A program made the position numbers and the translations under genes. DNA of 46,942 nt, from assembly GCF_013116745.1 (NCBI RefSeq), contig NZ_JABFOE010000021.1, forward strand, positions 1 to 46,942, in the 5' to 3' direction. This document shows positions 26,425 through 34,457 of the stretch, one piece after another (position 1 is the first letter of the stretch; every line of letters begins with the position of its first letter). The notes beneath the pieces were generated by a model, which was not told the origin of the DNA, made no database searches, and saw only the letters and a list, made by a program, of their open reading frames with translations. This DNA comes from Arthrobacter sp. 260 (GTDB lineage Bacteria > Actinomycetota > Actinomycetes > Actinomycetales > Micrococcaceae).

Positions 26425-26438
26425 GGTTATCTTTAGTC
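26425..26438 (+). repeat. Left terminal inverted repeat of Tn554-like element
   Basis: GGTTATCTTTAGTC, inverse match to the right end at 30424-30437 with a single mismatch. The outer edge coincides with the break in the IS1380 frame. Confidence 0.8.
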
Positions 26439-26515
26439 CCGACGATCTGCAGGCTTCTGACCTGCGGTTCTGTGTTGTGGATGGTGTCTTCGACGAGGCT
26501 CTGGGGTGGTTTGCA

Positions 26516-26965
26516 TCAGCAGGGGCCGATAGTTTTAGTGGCTTGTCGCCCGGGCGTGTCGCGGCTGGTCCCTGGTCCGAGGATGCGGTTGGTGCGCGCG
26601 GCGCCGAGAGCTTCAGCGAGGGCGTCGCGCAGGAGGCGGTTATCCTCCTCAAGGCGACGCAGCCGCTCGGTGGCGGCCTCCAGTCGGCGTAGCAGGGACG
26701 CGTCCGATGCCCGTTGCCGTTGTGGGGTCAGCGGCAACGGCGGTGAAGGTTGGTGGCGGGCACGTCGTTGTTGGATCTCGGCTCGTAAATCGGGCTGAGT
26801 GTAGAGCCAGGACCGGGAAACGCCGGCTTCGGCGGCGACGGACTCGAAGGTGGCAGGCGTGCCGGCGGTGTCGAGCCGCTGTAGCGCGCGCAGTGCCCGC
26901 TTGCGGGTTTGCAGGGCTCGATCGCGCGCGGCTGCGAGGAGATAGCTGGAGTTATCAGATCGCAT
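26516..26965 (-). CDS. tnpC: TnpC-like coiled-coil protein (copy 2, DUF6262 type)
   Basis: About 149 aa from ATG 26965 (MRSDNSSYLLAAARD), overlapping the tnpB stop; an ATG at 26989 is also possible but lacks a ribosome binding site. HTH segment RALRALQRLDTAGTPATFES then VAAEAGVSRSWLYTQPDL parallels the copy-1 HTH ending WLIYNVPDLL. A coiled coil follows (LLRRLEAATERLRRLEEDNR). It is shorter than copy 1 (208 aa), mainly in the coil. It is the last gene before the left inverted repeat. Confidence 0.72.
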   Translation of the reverse strand: MRSDNSSYLLAAARDRALQTRKRALRALQRLDTAGTPATFESVAAEAGVSRSWLYTQPDLRAEIQQRRARHQPSPPLPLTPQRQRASDASLLRRLEAATERLRRLEEDNRLLRDALAEALGAARTNRILGPGTSRDTPGRQATKTIGPC

Positions 26966-29203
26966 CTGCGGATTTTTCCGGTTCTTCATCGACCGAGTCG
27001 ATGATCCTGTCGAGGTTGGTCAGCACTTTCTTGTTCATCTCTGCCACGCGGGTGTGCCCATTCGCCTCGGACTTGTCGATGAGTGTCAGGGTGCGGCCGC
27101 GGTGTTCACGCAGCTCGGGTAGAAATTCGGGCCCGGTGATGAACACTGGGCAGGTCAGGCAGGCGTTGGCATGTGGGCAGCTCTTTTGCACCGGTAAGCC
27201 GCAGTATCCGTGCGGAAGGGTCTGCGTGGCCATGCCGTAGCGGGTCTTGGCCCACTGGGCTTGGGCAAGGGGCCTCTCAGGGTCGATGTCGACCCGCTCT
27301 CCCTTGATGTTGACCTTGGTGGCTTCCTCCCAGCGCCGGCGCACCGTCTGGTCAGTGAGCCGGGCGTAGTGGGCTGTCATCTGAGTCGACTCATGATCGA
27401 GCAGAACCCGGATGACCTCTTGAGGGACGTCTTTATTGATGAGCCGGCAGGCAAATGTGTGCCGCCACTGGTGCGGGGTAAGATGCGCCGGCTGGCCGTG
27501 TTCGTCGTTGACCTGGCAGGTGGCCAACCACGCGTTGAGCATGCCCCGATAGCTGTAATACGTCATGGGGTTTTGGCCACCGGCGTTGCCAATCAGGGCA
27601 GGGAAAAGGCAAGGGTGCTGGTCGGGCCAGCGCTGCCGCACCCGTTGCTGCTGGATATGAATCTCGGTCTCGAGTTCCTCATCGATCGGCACTGCGGCCT
27701 CGCGGCGCATTTTGTTGTTGAAATAGCGCAGGTAAGGAGCTCCTTGACCGTCGTGGAGCAGACAGTCGAACGCTAAGGTGCACGCGTCGGTGGCCCTTAA
27801 ACCGCATCGAATCAGATCAGCGTGATGAGCCGTCCACCGGGGTTGGGCCACCGGTCGAGGTTGGCCGGCGCCTCGACTTGCGTCATGATGTGCTCAGCGA
27901 CGTGACGAACGGCCTTGGCTGGGCGGGCAGGGATATCGCCGGGAAAAAACACCGCCGTGGTCGGTAAGGTCTCGTCCCAGCCGTGTTGGCGGATCGCTTG
28001 GAAGAAGGCTCCCGGTGCGGTGATGGCATCTTCCTTGGCGCCGCGCCCGAAAGGCTGGGTAGCGAGCCAAGCCAAATACCGTTCCAGCACCTCCCTGTTG
28101 ATGTCGGCCAGAGCTTCTATTCCGGGAGTGGTTTCGGCAAGGAAAGTGCTGAACCGTCGCAGACCCTGGATATCGCCGCTCACGGTGGATGGGCTCAACC
28201 CGGAGCTGAGACGCAGCCGGGCCCAGCGTTTGGCAAGGCTCCGTAACCATGACTGGAGCAAGCGGTCGAACCGCAGGTTTATACGGGAGTGGGGCCGCTT
28301 TCCCGGAACCGCGGTCAACCCGGGCAGCAGATGCAGGCGCCAGACATCGCGCGGATACTCCACCTCCCAGCCCGAGCCCTCATGCAGGGTCTCGACCTTC
28401 TCACGGGAGAAGGCCAGGAACCGGTGGTAGGTACCCTCTTTAGGTCCGGCAAGCTCACGCCACTGCTGTTGGGTCAGATCCAGCAGTGACCTCACGTCGA
28501 CGTCTTTGACGTTGCGTAATGTCCAGGTCACCATCGACGGTGTCGTGATTAGCGTGGCTTGGTCGTGGCGGCACTGGACTGCGTACTGCAGCTCAAGTTT
28601 GAGCTGGGGCGCCAATCCACGGAAGTCGATGTATGCCTTGCCGCGCCGCTGGCAATGCTCGATATAGTCAGCATTGGACGGGCGGCCCAGTTGAGCCCAC
28701 CGTGTAGCGTGGGATTTGCAATACAAGTGTTTGGCGTTCTCGGTCCATAACGAGCAGAACCGCAGCAAACACTCAGCCGGTACGGATGGTCCGATAAGAG
28801 AAGCACCTGCAGCCCATTGTCCGAGATCGGGCTGGCCGGCGCGGGTCCAGACCGAGCGGTGACGTTGACACAGTCCAGAGCCGCTGCTGCCGTACCTGCA
28901 TCCGGTAACGGAACAGGTGCTTAAATCCCGGCGCCCGTTCAGTTCCGGTCCCGGATCGGCGAGGAACACCTCCATCTCCGACCGGCCCCGTTGACGTCGA
29001 CGCCAACCGTGAGCAGAGCAAAGCCCGTTCTCAACCTGGCAGCGGTCACACTCGGGTACCAGGCACGACTTGCGTCCCAACACCGGGTCGTCAGGATCGG
29101 GGAGGTAAATATCAACACGGAATTCCGGCCGCACCACAGCCATCAGCTTCTCCAGCAAACCAGGATGGGCAGGTGTCAGATGAGCCCGGGACGCCCCGCT
29201 CAC
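26955..29203 (-). pseudogene. tnpB: TnpB recombinase (copy 2), frameshifted
   Basis: The start is GTG 29203, overlapping the tnpA stop as GTGA. The first part (to a TGA at 27812) has the Cys-rich N-terminal modules CLVPECDRCQVENGLCSAH and CSVTGCRYGSSGSGLCQRH. It breaks off at GGRLITLI. In another frame the same protein continues from LIRCGLRATDACTLAFDC, then HQWRHTFAC, LLDHESTQMTAHYARL (nucleophilic Tyr) and a Cys knuckle CPHANACLTCP. One indel near 27820-27830 separates the halves; joined they give about 750 aa. It could be a sequencing error or a real inactivation. A programmed shift is less likely, as copy 1 is one frame. Confidence 0.8.
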
Positions 29204-30318
29204 CGCTGCACTTCCCTGCCGGTGAACCAGCCCGCGGCGTAAAGGGTCGCTCTGGCGTCTTCGACGGTGAGATGACCATAAGTATCGATCGTTGTGGTGA
29301 TCGATGCGTGTCCGAGCAACTCCTTCACATTCTCCATCCCCGCACCGCGGCGCAGCAGCCAAGTCGCATACGTATGGCGGAACCAATGCGGGCCAAAAGC
29401 GACACCCGTGAGCCGGCGTAACCGAGCTACCAAGTCGTAGACCGCCGGATACGTCAACGGGTGTCCATGAGGCCGGCCCCAGAGATTAACGAAAACATAA
29501 TCGGAGTCCAGCGGCCCGTATTCGTCGTTGAGATAGTCAGTATAAAGCCGCATTAACTCCGCACTGGTCGGTATCAACCGCGGCCGGCCACCCTTGGCGC
29601 GGGCACGGTTATCGTTAGCGCGGATCACGATGGACACCTGGCGTTCAGCAATGGCCAAGTCCTCATGGCGCAGCCCCAGTGCTTCACCAGTCCTTATCCC
29701 GGTATCAAGCAGCAGCGCGAACAGGAACCGGTCGCGCAAGTGCCCACATGCGTCCAGAATCGCCTGGGCCTCTGCTGCCGAAAGGACACGTGCCCGCGGC
29801 GGCGAGGTCGACAGTTTGATCGTTCGTCGACGCTGCCCGCTGTGCTTACTGATGTGGTGCAGGAACGGTTTGAACGAGGTTGCCGCTGACGCGCCCCTAC
29901 GGTTCGGCACCACACTGACTAAAAGACCGGATAACGCCACTCCGTGCCGCACGTGGAACTCGCAAAACGAAGTTAGCGCGGCCAGCTTACGGTTAACACT
30001 TGACTCACTGCAGTGATGCTCCACGGTCGGTAACATCAACACCTGACCGGTACGAGCCGCCGGCGGCAGCCGAAGCCAGCCCACGTACGCGGCGACATCC
30101 TCCAGCCTGACCGACCGCCAGTCCAGGCCCCGACCGGCAAGAAAGGCGAACCAGTCTTTCAAATCATGTGCGTAGGCCTTAACCGTGTTCGGGGACCGTT
30201 CGATCGAAGCAAGATAGGCGAGAAATCGCTCAACCGGGTCAACCGGTACCTGATCGTCGCCGAGCACCGTCCAGGACTCCGCCCGGGACCCTGGCATGAG
30301 AACGCGCTGAACCTTCAT
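29200..30318 (-). CDS. tnpA: Tyrosine recombinase, TnpA of Tn554-like element (copy 2)
   Basis: A 372-aa recombinase from ATG 30318 (MKVQRVLMPGSRAE). Core-binding region SPNTVKAYAHDLKDWFAF; catalytic Arg in TGIRTGEALGLRHEDL (about 209), WFRHTYATWLLRRG (about 314) and LLGHASITTTIDTYGH with Tyr near 345. The first box residue is Trp-Phe-Arg-His rather than HxxRH, a common variation in this subfamily. An upstream reading to 30414 would leave no room for a promoter inside the element and is rejected. The sequence is clearly distinct from copy 1, so the two trios are not a recent duplication. Confidence 0.87.
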   Translation of the reverse strand: MKVQRVLMPGSRAESWTVLGDDQVPVDPVERFLAYLASIERSPNTVKAYAHDLKDWFAFLAGRGLDWRSVRLEDVAAYVGWLRLPPAARTGQVLMLPTVEHHCSESSVNRKLAALTSFCEFHVRHGVALSGLLVSVVPNRRGASAATSFKPFLHHISKHSGQRRRTIKLSTSPPRARVLSAAEAQAILDACGHLRDRFLFALLLDTGIRTGEALGLRHEDLAIAERQVSIVIRANDNRARAKGGRPRLIPTSAELMRLYTDYLNDEYGPLDSDYVFVNLWGRPHGHPLTYPAVYDLVARLRRLTGVAFGPHWFRHTYATWLLRRGAGMENVKELLGHASITTTIDTYGHLTVEDARATLYAAGWFTGREVQR

Positions 30319-30423
30319 CGGATACCTTCCGTCGCCGTGATGGACAACACAAGGTAACCGCATCCACGACGCAGGCGCTGGGCAATCCAACCTCGTCACG
30401 CACGTGATGGACACCCGCTGAGC

Positions 30424-30437
30424 GACTCAAGATAACC
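30424..30437 (-). repeat. Right terminal inverted repeat of Tn554-like element
   Basis: GACTCAAGATAACC on the plus strand, whose reverse complement is GGTTATCTTGAGTC. It lies about 105 bases upstream of the tnpA start; the IS1380 frame resumes immediately after it. Confidence 0.8.
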
Positions 30438-30699
30438 TCCGGCAAGTTCGCTGCGAACTCGGCCTGGCTCGTGGCCGCGGTCATGGCTTACAACCTCACA
30501 CGCGCCGCCGGGATCCTCGCCGCCGGGCAGTTCGGTAAAGCCAGAACCGGAACGATCCGCCGCAAACTCATCCACCTCCCCGCCAGGATCGCCATCAAGC
30601 GCACGGAAAATACGCCTCCACCTCCCTGAATCCTGGCCCTGACAGACCGCATGGGAGCAGCTGTTCAACACCGTCACCGCACCACCGGCCACGGCGTAG
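30438..30699 (+). pseudogene. IS1380 transposase, right part
   Basis: Continuation of the IS1380 frame interrupted at 26424: GKFAANSAWLVAAVMAYNLT, RAAGILAAGQFGKARTGTIR, then PESWP, a TGA where Trp is expected, and QTAWEQLFNTVTAPPATA to a TAG at 30697. The nonsense codon and a small rearrangement after LPARIAIK show that the gene is decayed independently of the insertion. Confidence 0.8.
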
Positions 30700-30844
30700 G
30701 AAGCCCGACCAACAGCTGCGACAACGGCCCGACCAGGAACATTAGTGGAACAACACCGACAGCGAGGTAGGTCGATCAGTCCTGCCCAAAAGCCAGAACT
30801 CCGTCACGCCCCGGAAACCAACCAACGCCGACAGCTGATCGGTG

Positions 30845-31425
30845 GATCAAGGCTAAGGGTGGGGCCCTTCTCGTCCGTGAGCACTTCGGCGTAAGCCAGC
30901 CGGGAGTGATCACACGGCGACGTGCACGTAGTCGAAACCGATGCCCCGGCCCCGTACCATCAGGGATACGTCCGAGTTCTTCACATCGATATGGACCAGC
31001 TCTCCCGGGGTGGCGCGTTCGTACCGGTGTTCGATGGCCCTGCCTGACCGGATGCGTTGCCCGGTGACCGGGTCCGGCTCCCACAACTTCGGCATGCCTG
31101 CCCGGGCCAGGATCCAGGACACCGTCCGTGGGCTGATCCCGCAACGCCGGCCCAGGTCAATTGGGCCTTCCCGGTGCGCCAGGCGCTGAACGAGGATGTC
31201 AGCGGCCACCGCCGGTGCGGTGGCATATGGGCAAGACTTCAGTCGTACCCGCGATCCTGCAGCCCCTCCCAGCCATGGGCACGGTACCGGCTCAACCAAG
31301 GGTGCGCGCAGGTGCGGGAAATACCCATTTCCTTGGCCACGTGAGCGACGGGACGGCCGGACAAAACACGTTCGGTGATGATCCGCCTACCGGGTCGGGG
31401 TCAGGCGGGCATTACTGTGGGACAT
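30845..31425 (-). pseudogene. IS481-family transposase remnant
   Basis: From ATG 31425 (MSHSNARLTPT) the minus strand encodes, with frameshifts, the IS481 N-terminal HTH, then DLGRRCGISPRTVSWILARA, RYERATPGELVHIDVK (first catalytic Asp), GIGFDYVHVAV and, in another frame, DHSRLAYAEVLTDEKGPT. The frame then dissolves and the C-terminal third with the second and third catalytic residues is absent. This is a different IS481 lineage from the 40-41 kb copy. Confidence 0.7.
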
Positions 31426-31497
31426 GGCACCTATAGACATTTTTCAAGTAATGCCCCGTTCGTTGACGCGGAGTGTCTGCACGAGGACAGGGAAGAC

Positions 31498-32522
31498 TTA
31501 GCGCGCGATGTAGCGCTTGAGGCAGCATGATTTCCTTCTTCCCGAGCCCTTCGGCCGTCCGTCTGGCGACGTAGTCTTTGGTTGGCTGGTGGTATCTCAT
31601 CCGGACCAGCACGATGTGGTGGAGTGCCGAGTTGGCTTTACGGTCACCACCCCGGTTTAGACGGTTCCGTTCTGTCTTCCCTGATGAAGCAGGCCTTGGA
31701 CAAGTTCCGGTCAGGGCAGCGAATTGGTTTTCGCTTCTTAGGCGTGCCGTGTTGTCGCCGGCGGTGATGAGCAGTTGGCTGCCGGTATCGGGGCCTGATC
31801 CGAAGACGTTCATGAGGCCGGGCGCGTGGGCTTTCAGAAGACGATCGATTTGAGCCGTGAGATCCCGGACCTGCTCATCGAGTTCCTGGTAGCGCTTCGC
31901 CAGCAGGCGCAACGCGTAGCGGGTGCATTCTTCTGAAGTGACTGGCTGCCGCTGGGGACGGGTGGCAGCCAACGCCGCGACGAGCCTCGGTGTTTTCAAC
32001 GACCGGTATGGTGAGCGGACGTTGTCAGGGGCACTGATGAGCATCGCTTTGATCTGATTGATGGTTGCGGTGCGGTCGCGCAACGCAGACTCGCGGACTG
32101 TCCGCAGGCTTCGCAGGGCCTCGACGAGCCCGTTGCGGCCCTTTGGTGCAGAGCTGGCTCGGCCACTCATGACTGCTTCGGCGGCGCTGTAAGCGTCGAG
32201 CTGATCCGTCTTCCCCTTCCGCCGGCGTTTTTCACGGCTGGGCTGATTGACCTCAATGACCTCGAATTTCACTCCGCCAGTTGCCGTGTGATTTCTGCGC
32301 CGTAGCTGCCAGTGCATTCAACTCCGATGCCGAGAGCGTTGCCGTTGGTGGGGATGAACTCGATAATCTTCCGGTATCCACCGGCGGTCGCTGGGAACTC
32401 CTGATCCATCAGTCGACGACCGTCCTCGTCGATAACGGCCACGTAATGGGTTTCCGCGTGGGTATCTATCCCCACATACACGTTGGGACTCTTTGCCTTG
32501 CATGATGGTTCTAGCGCACCTT
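31498..32522 (-). pseudogene. IS110-family transposase, frameshifted
   Basis: Nearly full-length IS110 recombinase in three frames. The N-terminal RuvC-like part is VYVGIDTHAETHYVAVIDED with VECTGSYGAEITRQLAE, then a stop near 32269. The next frame resumes at VIEVNQPSREKRRRKGKTDQ and runs through DLTAQIDRLLKAHAPGLMN and the C-terminal Tnp_20-type region RPASSGKTERNRLNRGGD. A last shift near 31525 would restore CLKRYIAR and a stop at 31498. Two indels therefore inactivate it. DEDD acidic residues appear preserved (first Asp in GIDTH). Confidence 0.78.
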
Positions 32523-32912
32523 TCCGTTTCAATGGGGGGGGTGCGCGGCCGGGCGGGTATGCCACTCAGTTCACTATTGCGACGCTTGTCAGACTCCTAT
32601 CAGGACATGGCAGCCTGCCCGGCCACGCCTCTTGTGAGGCTGGCCGATCGGCAGGTCATGTCGAGGACAACTCCCACCCCGTCGAGACGAGGGGCGCGTC
32701 AGAAGACCTCTGGGCAGACCGGCAACCCCGGAAGCATTCTTCTCCTCTCCCGCATGCCGGGCCGACTGCCATGCCGTTGGTCAGGCCAGAACTTCTTGAC
32801 CCTCACACACCAATAGTGAAGACCTCTTAGATCAGTTGGCAGTTGTGGTAAACCACCAACCTAAGAGGTCTACACCCATTCACCGTGTAACCAACGTCCC
32901 GACCCAGTACAC
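32523..32912. other. Noncoding region upstream of IS110, with hairpins
   Basis: About 390 bases without a gene, upstream of the minus-strand IS110 and downstream of the PucR gene. IS110-group elements carry their noncoding RNA in the region before the recombinase gene, so part of this may be such an end. A GCCTC/GAGGC hairpin flanked by GGCC arms occurs around 32622-32646. A separate long inverted repeat lies at 32821-32870. Confidence 0.4.
32821..32870. terminator. Long inverted repeat, possible terminator of PucR gene or IS end
   Basis: Perfect 10-base arms GACCTCTTAG (32821-32830) and CTAAGAGGTC (32861-32870), with a second inner dyad GTTGTGG...CCACCAAC. It lies 43 bases after the stop of the minus-strand PucR gene. 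It could end that transcript or be the terminal repeats of a lost IS. No clear T-run follows on the minus strand. Confidence 0.45.
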
Positions 32913-34334
32913 TTAGGGCCGACTCCTGAGGGCGAGCCACAACTGAGCGGTTACATCCGGATCATCTAGGTCGACCCCTAAAAGTTCCTTCGCCTGGGCG
33001 ATCCTGTAGCGCACTGAGTTTCGATGCACCCCTAGTTCTCGGCCGGCGGCTTCCCATTGCCCACGGTGAGCCAAGTACACGCGGACAGTTTCCAGGAGCT
33101 GGACTGGGTGCGCCATTAGTACACCCACCCATTCATCGGCCGGCAGATCCAACCCATGGCCGACACGAATGAGCCGGCCGACGGGCGCCGAAGCGGCGAC
33201 ATCGGCGACCTGGGCTCCAATTTCATGTAGGCGTCGTAGCGGAATTGGTCCACCCCATGCCCCGCGGACTCCTTCTGGTAGTCGGGGGTAGGGGCTCGAC
33301 GCTGTTTGGAGCACAAACATGACACCAGACCGTTGGAGCACGAGTCCGGGCGGAGAAGGCTGCGCGGCGAGCTGTTCTTGATCAGGAAGGGCTACAAGGA
33401 ATGCCGTGTCTGGCAGGTCATCAAGGTTCATTTGTTTCGCAAGGAGGCGGGCGGCATCATCGTACCCTTCCAGGACGAGTGCTGCGACCATGCCTTCGGC
33501 ACGACGACGCTCAGCCGCAGCGTTTCGTTGGCCAGCCGCTCGCGCGGCAAGAAGGGTCGATGCGGTCAGGAATAGATGACGCTCTGCGGCGGCCAACTGA
33601 CCGCTTCTACCCAGCGCGAGGTACCCGGAAGCGGATGGGCCGTCGGATACGGGATAAAGCGAGGCATTACCTGATGCCAGTTGGATATTGCCGGTCGCGC
33701 CTCTGCGTGCGGTCCGAAGGACGGCAGATTCCCGGGTTAGCTCGTCTAGCAGCCCGGGCGGAAGCTCCCCACTGCTGCCGGCGGACGATGGAGCTCTGTC
33801 CCCTTCGGGCAAGTAGGCAACCCAGGTTCCCAAGGCGCGGGCTAATTCACGAACGATTTCCGGCTCCGCATCTTCCTGGGCTGCGGCCCGCGTCAACGCA
33901 ACCTGAAGACCCAGCAATGCGGTGAGTTCGGCCTCTCCACCTTCCCTGACCAATTCCCAGTAGGCCCGTGATACTGCCAGAAAAGGGGACTCGCGGGGAA
34001 CTGTGAGTAGGGGAAGGCCTGCTTCGACGCACGCCGCCAGCAGCTCGTCTGGCACCATTGCATGCCCGGAACCAAGACCAAGGCCAAGAGCAGTTACGCC
34101 CCCGTCCACCAGACGCTGTACATATAGTTTGGCAGCCTCTTTGTGCGCGTCACCATTCAGCCCGGTGAGCTGCAGTCCCACTGTGAGGAGCAGTTCGCCC
34201 CCATAGAGGAACATCGTTGGGTCCTCGAGCTCGGAGACATGAACACCCGTCAGCTCTACGCGCGGTAGCGAGATCGGCCAACAGGGCACCAAATCGCGCC
34301 TTGCGGCCTCTACGAGCCTGGCGAGAGTAATCAT
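32913..34334 (-). CDS. PucR-family regulator with N-terminal PucR domain
   Basis: A 473-aa regulator from ATG 34334 (MITLARLVEAARRD). The N-terminal PucR domain is seen in SLPRVELTGVHVSELEDPTM, LYGGELLLTVGLQL and the segment GLGLGSGHAMVPDELLAACV. The C-terminal HTH is LAHRGQWEAAGRELGVHRNS, VRYRIAQAKELLGVDL (about residues 420-460). Members of this group act as activators of neighbouring amino-acid or amine genes; the GABA transaminase activator GabR of corynebacteria and relatives is of this type. It is divergent from gabT with about 120 bases between starts, so gabT is its likely target and GABA or a semialdehyde a possible effector. Confidence 0.87.
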   Translation of the reverse strand: MITLARLVEAARRDLVPCWPISLPRVELTGVHVSELEDPTMFLYGGELLLTVGLQLTGLNGDAHKEAAKLYVQRLVDGGVTALGLGLGSGHAMVPDELLAACVEAGLPLLTVPRESPFLAVSRAYWELVREGGEAELTALLGLQVALTRAAAQEDAEPEIVRELARALGTWVAYLPEGDRAPSSAGSSGELPPGLLDELTRESAVLRTARRGATGNIQLASGNASLYPVSDGPSASGYLALGRSGQLAAAERHLFLTASTLLAARAAGQRNAAAERRRAEGMVAALVLEGYDDAARLLAKQMNLDDLPDTAFLVALPDQEQLAAQPSPPGLVLQRSGVMFVLQTASSPYPRLPEGVRGAWGGPIPLRRLHEIGAQVADVAASAPVGRLIRVGHGLDLPADEWVGVLMAHPVQLLETVRVYLAHRGQWEAAGRELGVHRNSVRYRIAQAKELLGVDLDDPDVTAQLWLALRSRP

Positions 34335-34389
34335 GCAGAAATCATAGATCACGCGCTTTGTACGCTGCGTCTACATAAGGACGTTCCGA

Positions 34390-34402
34390 GGATATATTAT
34401 CC
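34390..34402. promoter_or_regulatory. Palindrome GGATATATTATCC in the PucR/gabT gap
   Basis: Perfect GGATA/TATCC dyad around a TAT centre between divergent starts. It overlaps a TATATT-like -10 box, so it could be an operator or simply the promoter core. Confidence 0.45.
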
Positions 34403-34430
34403 AACGACACGTCATTCAGTTGCGCCTATC

Positions 34431-34444
34431 GTGGTTTCAACCAC
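34431..34444. promoter_or_regulatory. Palindrome GTGGTTTCAACCAC before gabT
   Basis: Perfect 6-base arms with a 2-base centre, ending about 14 bases before the gabT start and abutting its GAGGAGGA ribosome binding site. A DNA-bound dimer or a leader hairpin here would control gabT directly. Confidence 0.45.
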
Positions 34445-34457
34445 ACGAGGAGGACCT

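Larger units (their letters stand above)
26425..30437 (-). mobile_element. Tn554-like element (copy 2) inserted in IS1380
   Basis: A 4.0-kb element with tnpA-tnpB-tnpC on the minus strand, bounded by 14-base imperfect inverted repeats (13 of 14 match) and sitting inside an IS1380 transposase gene. Rejoining the flanks restores the IS1380 protein text ALAHMPS-GKFAAN. CCTC is present at both junctions (26421-26424 and 30436-30439) and once in the restored target, as expected for a short crossover core. The element carries no cargo beyond the trio. Confidence 0.8.
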
